A stretch of 64,000 nucleotides of DNA from Deltaproteobacteria bacterium (lineage in GTDB: Bacteria; Myxococcota_A; Polyangia; Nannocystales; Nannocystaceae), in contig JADJEE010000012.1 in assembly GCA_016709225.1 (NCBI GenBank), positions 992,001-1,056,000 of the forward strand. Reading direction: 5' to 3'. Within the stretch, counting starts at the first letter, position 1; each line of letters opens with the position of its first letter. The position numbers and the translations under genes are program-made. Positions 36,025-45,070 of the stretch are shown here, in pieces. The notes beneath the pieces were generated by a model. The model was given only the letters and a program-made list of their open reading frames with translations, was not told the DNA's origin and made no database searches.

Positions 36025-37125
36025 ATGGCACTTTCATTCGAAGAGTTCAAGGCAGGTCTGGACGAACGCGAACGTCGACGCGCGCTGCTCACCCGCGACG
36101 GCCGCCCGTACTTCGTGCTGCTGAGCCAGCAGTTCACGCGCCCGGACATCGATTCGCTGTGCGACACCGCGACCTCGATCCGCCGGCTCGAACGGCACGT
36201 CGACGGTCGCGAGTTCCTGCGCGGGCTCCTGCGCGGCGTTCGCATCATGAACCTGTTCGCGCAGCCGAGCACGCGCACCGCCGAGTCATTCATCGCGGCG
36301 GCCGACAAGCTCGGCGCGATCTCGCGGCTGGTCAGCGACCTGCGGACCTCGTCGTTCGCCAAGGGCGAGTCGATCGAGGACTCGGTGCGTACGTTGTCGA
36401 GCTTCTTCGACGCCATCGTGACCCGCCACCAGGACGACGAGTTCGCGTTCCGGGCCGCGTGGTCGCTGTCGTGCAGCCGGCGGCCGATCCCCGTCATCTC
36501 GGCGGGCAGCGGCAAGAGCCAGCACGTCACGCAGTCGCTGCTCGACATCTACACCCTGCGCTACTCGTTCGCCGACAACGGCGGCGTCGACGGCAAGGAC
36601 GTCGTCATCATCGGCGACATCGCCCGCAACCGCGCCGCGCGGTCGCTGGCCTACCTGCTCACGCGCTTCGAGCGGCCGAAGATCCACTTCGTGTCGCCGG
36701 CCGCCTTCGCGCCCGACGACGAGCTGCTGCGCTACCTCCATCGTCACGAGGTCGCAACCACGCAGCACGAGTCGCTCGAGCCGCTGCTGCGCAGCTCCGG
36801 CATGAACCTCGACGCCATCTACGTCACCCGCCTGCAGCAGGAGTGGGACCGCGGCAACAACGGCATCCCCGACGCCGGCGAGCGCGGCAGCAGCGAGGAC
36901 TACGTGCTCAAGTCGGAGTACCGCAGCCTGGTGCGCCCCGACTGCGTCGTCATGCACCCGCTGCCGCGCGTGAACGAGCTACCCGAGTCCTGGGAAGACC
37001 ACCCCGGGTTCATGGTCTGGCGGCAGGTCCGAAACGGCATGTGGATCCGCGCTGCGCTGTTCGCAGCGACCTTCGGTGCCGATGGCGAGATCCGATCGCG
37101 CGCGGCTCGACTCGGCCTGCTCTGA
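36025..37125 (+). CDS. pyrB: Aspartate carbamoyltransferase-like protein
   Basis: Second-step enzyme of pyrimidine synthesis, joining carbamoyl phosphate to aspartate. Hallmarks: NLFAQPSTRTAESFIAAADK (the STRT phosphate loop), FAKGESIEDSVRTLSSFFDA (the lysine loop), QHVTQSLLD in place of the usual HPTQ, VTRLQQEWD and VMHPLPRVNELP. The length of 366 residues exceeds the usual 300-310 because of an N-terminal extension of about 35 residues (FEEFKAGLDERERRRALLTR) and an insert around GIPDAGERGSSED. ATG 36025 has GAGGAG upstream. No pyrI or other pyr gene is adjacent, so it is a monocistronic, somewhat divergent ATCase. Confidence 0.85.
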   Translation: MALSFEEFKAGLDERERRRALLTRDGRPYFVLLSQQFTRPDIDSLCDTATSIRRLERHVDGREFLRGLLRGVRIMNLFAQPSTRTAESFIAAADKLGAISRLVSDLRTSSFAKGESIEDSVRTLSSFFDAIVTRHQDDEFAFRAAWSLSCSRRPIPVISAGSGKSQHVTQSLLDIYTLRYSFADNGGVDGKDVVIIGDIARNRAARSLAYLLTRFERPKIHFVSPAAFAPDDELLRYLHRHEVATTQHESLEPLLRSSGMNLDAIYVTRLQQEWDRGNNGIPDAGERGSSEDYVLKSEYRSLVRPDCVVMHPLPRVNELPESWEDHPGFMVWRQVRNGMWIRAALFAATFGADGEIRSRAARLGLL

Positions 37126-37434
37126 TCCGCCCCGCCGGTCGACCCGCGTGACACCGCGCGGGCCACCACGCGGGCCACCACGCAGGCAAGCACGCAGACA
37201 ACGGTGCACTCGATGCGCGCGGCATGATCCCGCCCACGCTTCGCTCACGGCGACGCGACGGCGGCGCTCGATTCGGCATCCTGGGCGTCAGGCGGATCCC
37301 ACCCGAGCCAACCCAGCCGCCGCATCGACGCCGCCCATGAACTCCGGCGCACGCTCTGGGCGCGCGTGCGCGGCGTAGGTCGAGAGCCGCCAGAGGTTGC
37401 GGTTTGCCGGGCCGTTGTGCGATCCTGCCGGAAA
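37126..37434. other. Intergenic region with short 12-bp repeats
   Basis: 309 bp between pyrB and the pseudokinase gene. Three 12-bp units (gcgggccaccac twice, then a degenerate copy) lie at 37158-37193. No gene is convincing; the in-frame extension of the downstream gene to GTG 37366 shows poor third-position GC, so it is treated as non-coding. Confidence 0.5.
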
Positions 37435-40400
37435 GTGTCGGACGGCAATCCTCGCGACCCCGGTGACGGCAAGCCGACGGGCGTCGCCGGTCGACCGCCG
37501 CCACCGCCACCGAGCAAGCCCAAGGCCGTCGGAGCCCCGACGCCCGCACCGCGCGAGCCCTCGCGGCCGATCGCCGTGGGTGGTCCGAAGGCCCCACCGC
37601 CGCCTCCGATCGCGGGCGCGCGACCACCGGCACCGCGACCGCCGGTCGTGACGGCACGGGATCCCGCACGTCCGTCGGCGGTGCCGGCGGCTCCGACCAA
37701 GCCCATCACGACCACGCGCACGCCAGCTCCGAATCCGCCACGCGCCGCCGCGCCGAGCACGATCCCACGGCCAGTCGCGAGCGCGCCCAGCCGGCCGATC
37801 GCGACCGCGTCGCCGGCGACCAGCCGCGCCGTGGCGGGCAGCTCGTCTGCGCCGACGCCGGCGCCAGCGCCAGCGGCCGCGAAGGCCGAGCGCAGCCGCT
37901 TCCGAGCACTGCACCGGCTGTGGCGCCACCCGCTGGGCGAGGTCAGTGCCGGCACCGACGCGACCACCGGCGCACGCATCTCGGTGATGGTGCTGCACGC
38001 CGGGGCCACGGTGCCCGACGCGATCCTCGAGTCGGCGCGCACCGCCGCGCGCGTCGCAGCGGGGCTCGCCCATGCCGCGGTGATCCGCCCCGTCGACGTG
38101 CAGCGGATGGCCGACGGTCGCATCGCGATCGCGACCGAGCCGTTCGAAGGCACACCGCTGCTCAACGTCGCGCGCAACCAACCGCTGCCAGTGGTGCGGT
38201 CGGTCGCGATCCTGCGACAGGTCTGCAAGGTGCTGGCCGCCGCCCACGACGTCGGGCTGGTGCACCGCGCACTCACGCTGGGCTCGCTGGTCCTGCGCGC
38301 CAAGACCGATCGACCCGACACCGTCGCGGTCACCGATTTCGGCGTCGGGCCGCTGCTCGAGGGCGAGATCACGATCCTCAAGGAAGACGCCGCGCAGCAG
38401 CCGGTGAGCCCCGAGCGCATCTCGGGCGCCCAGATCGACGCCCGCGAAGACCTCTACATGCTGGGGTGCATCGCCTACGCGCTGTTCACCGGCGGTCCGC
38501 CGTTTCGCACCGGCACCAGCGACGCCGTCAAGCGCCGCCACGCGATCGAAGATCCGATGCCGATCGCCGATCGACTCAAGGGCACCCGCGGTGCACCGCC
38601 CGCGATCGCGCAGTGGATCCATCGCTGCCTCGCGAAGGAACCCGACGACCGCTTCGCCGACGCGGCGGAGGCCGAGGCGGCGCTGTGCCTGGCGCAGATC
38701 GAGGCCCACGTGCAGACGCCGTGGGACGATCTGCCGCCCCCCGATGTCGACGCCGCCATCGTCACGCGCATCACCGCGGGCCTGCGCCGCGGACCGGCCA
38801 CGACGGCGGCCGACGATGCCTATGACGACGAGGTGACGATCATCCGCGGTCCCAGCCACGACGCATTGCTCGAGGGGCAGACCACGGTCGTGCGCGGCGG
38901 CGAGGCCGAGCCGATCGAGGAGGTCTCCTCGCAGCAGATCGACGTCACGCGGCTCGATCGCGACGACACCGTCGTCACCCACGCCGACGACACCGTCGCG
39001 ACCGCCAGCCCCCGCGCCAACGAGGCCACCGCGATCTCCCGCCGCGACGAGATCGAGGGTGCCATCGACGACGGGCCGCTCGATCTCGAGGGCGCACTCG
39101 CGCAGCCGACCTTCGCGACCGTGCCCTCGATGGCGCCCGAGCCCAAGCCGAGCCCGGCGCCCGCGCTCGAGCCGCCCGAAGCGGCGGATCGCACGATGGT
39201 GTCGCGGATCCCGAGCGCGCCGTTCGACGTGCCGGATCTGCCGGGCATGGCGGCGGCCGACGCCGTCGATCGCACGCTGCCGGCGCTGACGGCCCCGAGT
39301 GCACCGCTGCAGTCGAGCATCCCGACGCTGCCGGGAGCGCTGCCGCAGTCGAGCATCCCGACGCTGCCGGGCGCATCGCCGCAGTCGAGCATCCCGACGC
39401 TGCCGGGCGCATCGCCACAGTCGAGCATCCCGACGATCCCCGGCGCGCCACTGACGTCGAGCACCTCGACACCACCGAGCGCCGCGGCAGCGGAGCACCC
39501 CGACGCGCCGTCGCCCGCCGCCGACGTGCCGCCGCCATCGCCGGAACCCAACCCCATCACCGCGCCCGCGTTCGCGGCACAGGTCATCGCCGGCTCGCCG
39601 AGCGAAGCCCCCGGCGAGGCCGGCCCGATCACCGCGCCCGCGTTCGCGGCACAGGTGATCGCGGCGTCGCCCAGCGTCGCCCTACCGACGAGCCCACCGC
39701 CCGCGATCGTGGTGGCCGCGATCGAGCCGCCCGCTGCGAGCGAGCCGCCCGCCCCTGCCATCACCCCACCGCCCTTCGCGGCGCAGGTGATCGCGGCGCC
39801 CCCGGTCGCAGCGCCCCCGGTCGCGGCGCCTCCGGTCGCAGCGCCCCCGGTCGCGGCGCCCCCGGTCGCGGCGCCCCCGGTCGCGGCGCCTCCGGTCGTC
39901 GCGATCGCACCGACGCTCGCGCAGCCGCTCACGACGACGGGCCCGCTGGGTCCCGCGCCACTGCCCTCGCACCTCGCACCGCCGTGGCCATCGTCGCCGA
40001 GCGGCCTGACCGGTGCCTATCCGTCGGCCGGCGCGTCGATGACCGACTTCGATGCCTCGATGATCGCGGCGATCCCTGGTCGCAATCGCGGCCTCTGGAT
40101 CGCCTTGATCGTCGCGGGTGTGGCGGCGGCGATCGTGGTCGCGGTCGTCATGATGCGGCCGCCCGACGATGCGCAGCCGAAGCAGGCCGACGGCGGCGGT
40201 GCCAGCGAGCCCGCGACCCCGGCCAAGACCATCGTCGCGGCGCCCAAGCCCCCCGACGACGGCGTGAGTGACTTCGCGGCCACCCCCAACGACCTCGCGG
40301 TCGCAGGCGATCGCGCGCTCGCGGACGGTCGCGGCGGCGACGCGGAGGCGCTCTACCAACGCGCCATCGTGCGCGAGCCGAGGCACCTGGGCGCACTGCT

Positions 40401-40617
40401 GGGCCTCGGTCGCGTGCAGCTCGCGGCCGGTGATGCCGAGAAGGCCGCTTCGTACTTCCGTCGCGCGGTCGGAGCCCATCCCAACGACGGCGGCGCCCGC
40501 ATTGCGCTGGGTGACGCGTTGGTGAAGCAGGGCAACGTGACCGAGGCGCGCAAGCAGTACAAGAAGGCGAAGTCGCTCAAGCACCCCGACGCCGCGGCGA
40601 AGCTCGCCGCGATCTGA
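37435..40617 (+). CDS. Large membrane pseudokinase with Pro/Ala repeats and TPR tail
   Basis: 1060-residue protein from GTG 37435 (GTG 37366 possible). A Pro/Ala-rich N-terminus of about 150 residues leads into a protein-kinase-like domain (about 156-422). It keeps TDFGVG, VSPERISGAQ and DLYMLGCIAYALFTGGPPF but has lost catalysis: the HRD loop reads VHRALTLGSLVL (Asp279 to Ala; Lys and Asn also gone) and no VAIK lysine is visible (ARISVMVLHAGA). A 400-residue Pro/Ala/Ser region contains two tandem repeats, then one membrane helix (about 887-907, GLWIALIVAGVAAAIVVAVV) and TPR units (DAEALYQRAIVREPRHLGAL, DAEKAASYFRRAVGAHPNDG). Likely a signalling scaffold; partner unknown. A hairpin follows the stop. 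Confidence 0.88.
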   Translation: MSDGNPRDPGDGKPTGVAGRPPPPPPSKPKAVGAPTPAPREPSRPIAVGGPKAPPPPPIAGARPPAPRPPVVTARDPARPSAVPAAPTKPITTTRTPAPNPPRAAAPSTIPRPVASAPSRPIATASPATSRAVAGSSSAPTPAPAPAAAKAERSRFRALHRLWRHPLGEVSAGTDATTGARISVMVLHAGATVPDAILESARTAARVAAGLAHAAVIRPVDVQRMADGRIAIATEPFEGTPLLNVARNQPLPVVRSVAILRQVCKVLAAAHDVGLVHRALTLGSLVLRAKTDRPDTVAVTDFGVGPLLEGEITILKEDAAQQPVSPERISGAQIDAREDLYMLGCIAYALFTGGPPFRTGTSDAVKRRHAIEDPMPIADRLKGTRGAPPAIAQWIHRCLAKEPDDRFADAAEAEAALCLAQIEAHVQTPWDDLPPPDVDAAIVTRITAGLRRGPATTAADDAYDDEVTIIRGPSHDALLEGQTTVVRGGEAEPIEEVSSQQIDVTRLDRDDTVVTHADDTVATASPRANEATAISRRDEIEGAIDDGPLDLEGALAQPTFATVPSMAPEPKPSPAPALEPPEAADRTMVSRIPSAPFDVPDLPGMAAADAVDRTLPALTAPSAPLQSSIPTLPGALPQSSIPTLPGASPQSSIPTLPGASPQSSIPTIPGAPLTSSTSTPPSAAAAEHPDAPSPAADVPPPSPEPNPITAPAFAAQVIAGSPSEAPGEAGPITAPAFAAQVIAASPSVALPTSPPPAIVVAAIEPPAASEPPAPAITPPPFAAQVIAAPPVAAPPVAAPPVAAPPVAAPPVAAPPVAAPPVVAIAPTLAQPLTTTGPLGPAPLPSHLAPPWPSSPSGLTGAYPSAGASMTDFDASMIAAIPGRNRGLWIALIVAGVAAAIVVAVVMMRPPDDAQPKQADGGGASEPATPAKTIVAAPKPPDDGVSDFAATPNDLAVAGDRALADGRGGDAEALYQRAIVREPRHLGALLGLGRVQLAAGDAEKAASYFRRAVGAHPNDGGARIALGDALVKQGNVTEARKQYKKAKSLKHPDAAAKLAAI
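39313..39456 (+). repeat. 36-bp tandem repeat (4 units) in the pseudokinase gene
   Basis: Units start at 39313, 39349, 39385 and 39421, each encoding SSIPTLPGASPQ or a near copy. They form part of the extended linker between kinase-like domain and membrane helix. Confidence 0.9.
39796..39900 (+). repeat. 15-bp tandem repeat (7 units) encoding APPVA
   Basis: Seven 15-bp units of gcgcccccggtcgcg type, the last reading APPVV. It gives a rigid Pro-rich spacer, and is a likely site of length variation between strains. Confidence 0.92.
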
Positions 40618-40628
40618 GCCGCCCCGAA

Positions 40629-40671
40629 CGACGAAAGCGCGTGCCGGGGGTGCCGGTCACGCGCTTCGTCG
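40629..40671. terminator. Bidirectional hairpin terminator
   Basis: Arms 40629-40643 and 40658-40671 pair over 14 bp with one bulged A and a 14-nt loop, between the convergent pseudokinase and poly-Asp lipoprotein genes. No T run, so the terminator role rests on position and stability. Confidence 0.6.
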
Positions 40672-40728
40672 GGGACACACGGGCGAGGCTCGCGAGCGGG
40701 GCTCGCAGCTCGCATCACGGGGGCTCGA

Positions 40729-41163
40729 TCAGCCGGCCGAGTCCTCGGGCTCCTCGCCACCGCCGTCGGTGCCCTCTGGATCCTCGCCACCGCCGTCGGT
40801 GCCCTCTGGATCCTCGCCGCCCTCGTCCTCGTCGTCATCGGGCGTGCCGTCGTTGTCGTCGTCCTCGTCGTCGTCGTCGGACTCGCCGTCGTTGTCGTCG
40901 TCGTCGTCGTCGTCCTCGTCGTCGAGGCCGTCATCGTCGACATCGTCCGCGTCGTCCTCGTCCTCCGAGTCCTCGACGCCGTCGTCGTCATCGTCGCTGT
41001 CGTCGGCATCCTCGACGCCGTCGTTGTCGTCGTCGGAATCCTCCGAGTCGACGATGCCATCGCCGTCACGATCGACCACGGGGTCGCTGCTGGCCTGATC
41101 ACAGCCAAAGGTGGCGAGGCCGAGGGCGCACAGAACCGAAAGGGACAGGGAGCGGGTAATCAT
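40729..41163 (-). CDS. Poly-Asp/Glu acidic lipoprotein
   Basis: 144-residue lipoprotein. ATG 41163 gives a signal ending in the lipobox TFGCD. The rest is almost entirely Asp, Glu, Gly and Ser, beginning with DRDGDGIVDSEDSDDDNDGV, which resembles calcium-binding TSP3/dockerin loops (DxDxDG), then degenerates into runs of up to seven Asp and ends with GGEDPEGTDG repeats. No cysteines occur after the lipid Cys. A calcium sponge or surface-charge role is inferred. The long gtcgtc microsatellite-like DNA is the coding strand complement, not a separate repeat element. Confidence 0.8.
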   Translation of the reverse strand: MITRSLSLSVLCALGLATFGCDQASSDPVVDRDGDGIVDSEDSDDDNDGVEDADDSDDDDDGVEDSEDEDDADDVDDDGLDDEDDDDDDDNDGESDDDDEDDDNDGTPDDDEDEGGEDPEGTDGGGEDPEGTDGGGEEPEDSAG

Positions 41164-41326
41164 CGTTGGGCTTCTCCTGCCGCCTCGATGCGCGAGCGGA
41201 CGATTGCTTACGGCGAATTCTCGACCCGACCCAACTTTCGCGGCGTGTTCGTAGCCGAAGCTCGGCCGATGTAGGCCCGCGCCTGCGCCGCGTTCGGCCG
41301 CTCGACGGCCGCTCAAACCCCGCGCA

Positions 41327-42976
41327 TCAGCCCCAGGGCTGCATCGCACGCAGTTGCTCGACTTCGAGCACGCCGCGCTCCAGCTCGCCCGTCGCGGCGT
41401 CGAAGATCCGCCACGCCTGCGTGTGGCCGAACAGCGGCTGAGCCTCGACGAACACACAGCGCAGCTCGCCGGGCTCGAACCCGCACTGCGCTTGGACCGC
41501 GCGGAGCAAGCCGTCGTGGTGCAGGTGGCCATCGCCGAAATTCCAACCGAGCACCAGACCCGCCACGAGCTCGCCATCGACGTGCTCGTAGTCTTCGTAG
41601 CGCTCGACCGCGCGCGGGATCAACAGCGGCAGCGCGCGTCCGTGCAGGTGCATCATCCGAAAGCCCAATACCTTGCCGACCAGCCCCACCGAGGTGCGCC
41701 GATCGTACATGCGATCGAGCTGCGCGTAGATCCACGGCGCGCTCTTGGTGAGGCGCTCGAGCTTGGTGTGGCTGTCGCCGCGGAACAGCCACACACCATA
41801 GGCCCAGTTGCCGGCGTAGTAGCGCATCGCGAGCAGGAACGAGACCGCGTGCGGCCACAGGTTGCCAACCAGCGGCACCAGCACGAGCATCACGACCAGC
41901 AGCGCGCCGACGGCGAGCGACGCGGGGTCGCTGCCGACCGCGAAGGCGGTCACGCCGGGATGGGCCCAGAACAGCGCGAAGCCGCCATAGACCACCATCG
42001 CGTTCCACTCGATCGGGACCCCCATCGGCACGTTGCTGGTGATGTAGCCGTGGAGCATCAGCATCAGCGCGATGCCGACCACCAACGAGGCGCCGCCAGG
42101 GCTCGACGCCAACACGATCGGGACCCCGAACTCGAGCGAGGCACCGGCGTGGGCCATGATGCCGGCGAGCCTCGAGGGCCGCAGGTCATCGGGGTAGCTG
42201 CGGTACATCCGACGGCGCAACCACGCCCAGCGTGTGAACGGCGAGTTGCTGGTCATCACCGCCACCACCGCGGGGAAGTGCGGCCCGATCTTGGATACAC
42301 CCGCCCAGAACCACAGCGCCAGCGCGACCGCCTTCGCACCGGCGATCGGCTCGGCCGCGAAGGTGAAGCAGATCAGCGTGGTCCAGTAGTGTTCGCCGCG
42401 CGCCGCCAGGAACAGGGTGCGATCGGCGACGCCCATCACCACCACCGCAATCACCACCGGCAGCAGCTCGGTGGGGCCCGGCACCTCCGTGACGAGCACG
42501 CGTAGCGACAGTGCAATCGTGGCCGCATACAGCAGCACGTCGACGATGGTGCGGCGGGAGCCGCCCAGCAGCGGCGCGCGCTCGAACAGCGGCAGCTTCG
42601 TGGTCCCCGGCCGCAGGAAGTAGAGGAAGCCGCCGACCGGCGGGAAGTAGCGCCCCGTGAGCGGGCCGCTGCCGCATCCGAGTCCCAGCAGCTCGAACAC
42701 CATGCTCCACGTGATCGCCTTCACGAACGCGATCGGCGACAGCCACCACCGCGCGATGTCCGTGGCACCGCCGAGCTCCGGCGAGAAGCCGCAGAACCAC
42801 ACCCACGCGCCGACATACGCCGCGAGCTTGATGGCATAGACCAGATACACGGCCAGCGGCGTGCCGTAGCCCTGCATCGCCCACGACTGGCACACCATGC
42901 GTCCGCGCTCGGCCAGCGGCTTGGTGATCCACTCGAGCGGGTCGTACGGTGGCGGGGTCGGATCGAGCAGCCCCAT
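41327..42976 (-). CDS. DUF3556-like polytopic membrane protein
   Basis: 549-residue integral membrane protein starting at ATG 42976. About ten hydrophobic segments can be read (LAVYLVYAIKLAAYVGAWVW, TELLPVVIAVVVMGVADRTL, LVVGIALMLMLHGYITSNVP, LAVGALLVVMLVLVPLVGNL), ending in a soluble C-terminal domain of about 150 residues (LHGRALPLLIPRAVERYEDY, YEHVDGELVAGLVLGWNFGD). This pattern and FWAGVSKIGPHFPAVVAVM match the DUF3556 family, also found in mycobacteria; function unknown. It starts 11 bp after the MYXO-CTERM gene on the same strand, so the two are probably one operon. Confidence 0.75.
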   Translation of the reverse strand: MGLLDPTPPPYDPLEWITKPLAERGRMVCQSWAMQGYGTPLAVYLVYAIKLAAYVGAWVWFCGFSPELGGATDIARWWLSPIAFVKAITWSMVFELLGLGCGSGPLTGRYFPPVGGFLYFLRPGTTKLPLFERAPLLGGSRRTIVDVLLYAATIALSLRVLVTEVPGPTELLPVVIAVVVMGVADRTLFLAARGEHYWTTLICFTFAAEPIAGAKAVALALWFWAGVSKIGPHFPAVVAVMTSNSPFTRWAWLRRRMYRSYPDDLRPSRLAGIMAHAGASLEFGVPIVLASSPGGASLVVGIALMLMLHGYITSNVPMGVPIEWNAMVVYGGFALFWAHPGVTAFAVGSDPASLAVGALLVVMLVLVPLVGNLWPHAVSFLLAMRYYAGNWAYGVWLFRGDSHTKLERLTKSAPWIYAQLDRMYDRRTSVGLVGKVLGFRMMHLHGRALPLLIPRAVERYEDYEHVDGELVAGLVLGWNFGDGHLHHDGLLRAVQAQCGFEPGELRCVFVEAQPLFGHTQAWRIFDAATGELERGVLEVEQLRAMQPWG

Positions 42977-42987
42977 GTGGGGCCACT

Positions 42988-44268
42988 CTACCGACGGCGT
43001 CGCACCAGCGCGAGCACCAGCAGCAGCCACGGCGCGTCATCGGCCGCAGGCGTCATGGCGCAGCGCGACCGCGTGCCGCCGCCGGTGGCCCCCGGCGCAC
43101 CACCGGTGCCGCCTTCGCTGCCACCGGTATCGCTGCCGCCACCCGCAGTACCGGCGTTGGTGCCGGAGCCCTCGTCGCCGGGTTGTCCTTCGCGGCACTC
43201 ACCGGCGACGCAGCTGGCCCCGTCGTCGCAGACGACATCCTCGTCGAGCTGGTCGTCGCAGTCGTCGTCGAGGAGGTTGCAGGTCTCCTCGCTGGGCTTG
43301 CCGGGATCGCAGTTCGCCGGATCGCAGGTCCAGGCCTCGCGCGCACACCAGCCGACGCCGCAGATCGGCCGCACGCGCTCGTCGACACGACCATCGCAGT
43401 TGTCGTCGTACAGGTTGCACACCTCTTCGGCGCCGGGGTGCTTCTCGGCGTCGTTGGGCTCGCAGTCGCCGGCCTCACCGGCGTAGCCGGGCGTGCCGAC
43501 ACAGCCGACCACCGTATCCGTGCTCGCGCCCTCGACCGCACCGTAGTAGCCGTCGCCGTCGGCATCGGGATAGAGCGTGATGGGGATGGCGTCCTCGTCG
43601 ATCTCGCCATCGCAGTCGTCGTCGCGCTTGTTGCAGAGCTCCTCGGCGCCGGGATGGACGCTCTCGCGGGTGTCGTCGCAGTCGCCGCCCGCCATCGCGT
43701 GATCCGAGGGCGCAGCACCGGCGCACTCCAGCCGCGAGGCGTCGTCGCGGCCGTATGCATCGTCGTCGAAGTCGAGGAAGTACTGCTGCCCCTCGCAGCC
43801 GTAGACCAGATCGAAGTGCGCCGAGTCGCCCTTGTCGCCGCTCGACGAGCCGTTGCCGTTGCCCACCAGCACCGAGATCGCGAACCGGACCGCACCGGGC
43901 GAGTTCGGTGCCGTCCACCGGAAGTCGAACGAGGTCGATCCGCCCGACATCGACTTCGGCTGCGAGTGCGTGAGCCCGGCGGGGACCGTCGCGAGGCCCT
44001 CGCCGCTGATGGTCGTCATGCTGCCGGCGTCGGCCTCCACGAACAGGCCGGCGACCGCACCGCCGGCCGACGACACCGAAATCGTGATGACCACCTGCTC
44101 GCCGGGATCGATCTCGGACTGCGACGACTCGAGGGCGAGGGTGATGTCGCCGCCGCCGTGGCAACCGACGCAGCCGGGCCCCGGCTGACCGTTCGAGTGC
44201 GCGTGCGCGACCGATCCCACGACCAACGTGCCGATGGCACCGAACCCCACTGCGCGCAGCAACCGCAT
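42988..44268 (-). CDS. MopE-like secreted protein with CxxCH and MYXO-CTERM
   Basis: 426-residue exported protein; ATG 44268 gives a Sec signal ending AHAHSNG. The first domain (about 25-185) begins with PGCVGCHGGGDITL, a CxxCH motif, then a beta-sandwich (VVITISVSSAGGAVAGLFVE), fitting the Reeler-like choice-of-anchor V type. Four or so MopE-type Cys/Asp modules follow (CDDTRESVHPGAEELCNKRD, DDDCDGEIDEDAI, CNLYDDNCDGRVDE, CNLLDDDCDDQLDED). A Gly/Ser/Thr linker leads to a MYXO-CTERM-like tail (CAMTPAADDAPWLLLVLALV then RRRR). Surface anchoring is likely; heme binding by the CxxCH and metal binding by the modules are inferred. It is upstream of the DUF3556 gene in the same operon. Confidence 0.85.
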   Translation of the reverse strand: MRLLRAVGFGAIGTLVVGSVAHAHSNGQPGPGCVGCHGGGDITLALESSQSEIDPGEQVVITISVSSAGGAVAGLFVEADAGSMTTISGEGLATVPAGLTHSQPKSMSGGSTSFDFRWTAPNSPGAVRFAISVLVGNGNGSSSGDKGDSAHFDLVYGCEGQQYFLDFDDDAYGRDDASRLECAGAAPSDHAMAGGDCDDTRESVHPGAEELCNKRDDDCDGEIDEDAIPITLYPDADGDGYYGAVEGASTDTVVGCVGTPGYAGEAGDCEPNDAEKHPGAEEVCNLYDDNCDGRVDERVRPICGVGWCAREAWTCDPANCDPGKPSEETCNLLDDDCDDQLDEDVVCDDGASCVAGECREGQPGDEGSGTNAGTAGGGSDTGGSEGGTGGAPGATGGGTRSRCAMTPAADDAPWLLLVLALVRRRR

Positions 44269-44669
44269 CTGCGTCGTCGAGCATCGCACGAAGCCCGCGC
44301 GCGGAGTTCGGCGGACGGCCGCGAACGACTTGGCCTCGAGCGAGCTCGGGCGCTCTGGCCGAGTCACCGTGGCGGCCTACGAAAAATTCATCCACCTTCG
44401 GGCCGCCGCGTTCGTTCGCCGCCCTGCGTCGAGCGGGCGCCATGGGGGCACGAGGCGCGGGCGCCGGCGTTTCGACACCGACGGATTCCCGGCGGTGCAA
44501 AGCGACAACTCGGATCCGCGAAGCTGCAAGTCGTGACATCGAGGCGCGTTGATGCGCGTGGGTGGCCGCGTTCGGACCCGATCGGCCCGCACGGTCGTTG
44601 GCATGACCCGTGCTCTGTCCCGGTTCGTCCCTGCGGCCCTCGCCCGTCGCCCGCGCCCCAGAAGCCCCG
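44269..44669. other. Intergenic region
   Basis: 401 bp between divergent genes. It includes a locally AT-rich patch (tacgaaaaattcatcc near 44378) that could be part of a promoter. No gene, repeat or RNA structure is convincing. Confidence 0.45.
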
Positions 44670-45062
44670 ATGACCACCGCCCTCACCGCGCTGCTCCGCC
44701 GTCTGCTGCCCCGCCCAGGTGACGCGACGGCGTCCGAGCCGATCGCCGCGCGTGCGCGGATCCGCGGTGCTGCCGGTGTGCTCGAGGTGCGGATCAACGG
44801 CCTGGGACGCGAGCTGCTCCACGTGTCGCGGGCCGGCGGCCTGCCGCAGACGCTCGAGCGGGGCCGCGCGATGCTGTCGATCGAGGACGAGACCGGCGCG
44901 CTGCGCATCGACATCCCGGTCGCGGTGATCACCGGCGGCGACCATGCGTGGGTGCTGCGCATGCTCGCGCCGCCGCTCGTGCTGCGCCGTCGCACCATCC
45001 GCGATCTCACCCTCGCCGAAGCACTCGGTGTGGGCGCGCCCCCGCTCGGCATGGTCGCCTGA
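44670..45062 (+). CDS. Small protein of unknown function, PilZ-like layout
   Basis: 130-residue protein from ATG 44670. A short Arg-rich N-terminus (LLRRLLPRPGD) leads to a beta-rich stretch (IRGAAGVLEVRINGLGRELL, HVSRAGGLPQTLERGRAMLS, ALRIDIPVAVITGG) whose strand order recalls PilZ domains, but the RxxxR c-di-GMP motif is not seen, so cyclic-di-GMP binding is doubtful. Convergent with DUF190, 8 bp between stops. Confidence 0.5.
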   Translation: MTTALTALLRRLLPRPGDATASEPIAARARIRGAAGVLEVRINGLGRELLHVSRAGGLPQTLERGRAMLSIEDETGALRIDIPVAVITGGDHAWVLRMLAPPLVLRRRTIRDLTLAEALGVGAPPLGMVA

Positions 45063-45070
45063 CCGGCGCG

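Noticed and set aside
40820..41060. gtcgtc microsatellite-like DNA
   Set aside because: Explained by poly-Asp coding on the - strand.
44610..45062. PilZ c-di-GMP receptor
   Set aside because: Strand pattern is suggestive but the RxxxR and D/NxSxxG motifs are not present; kept as unknown.
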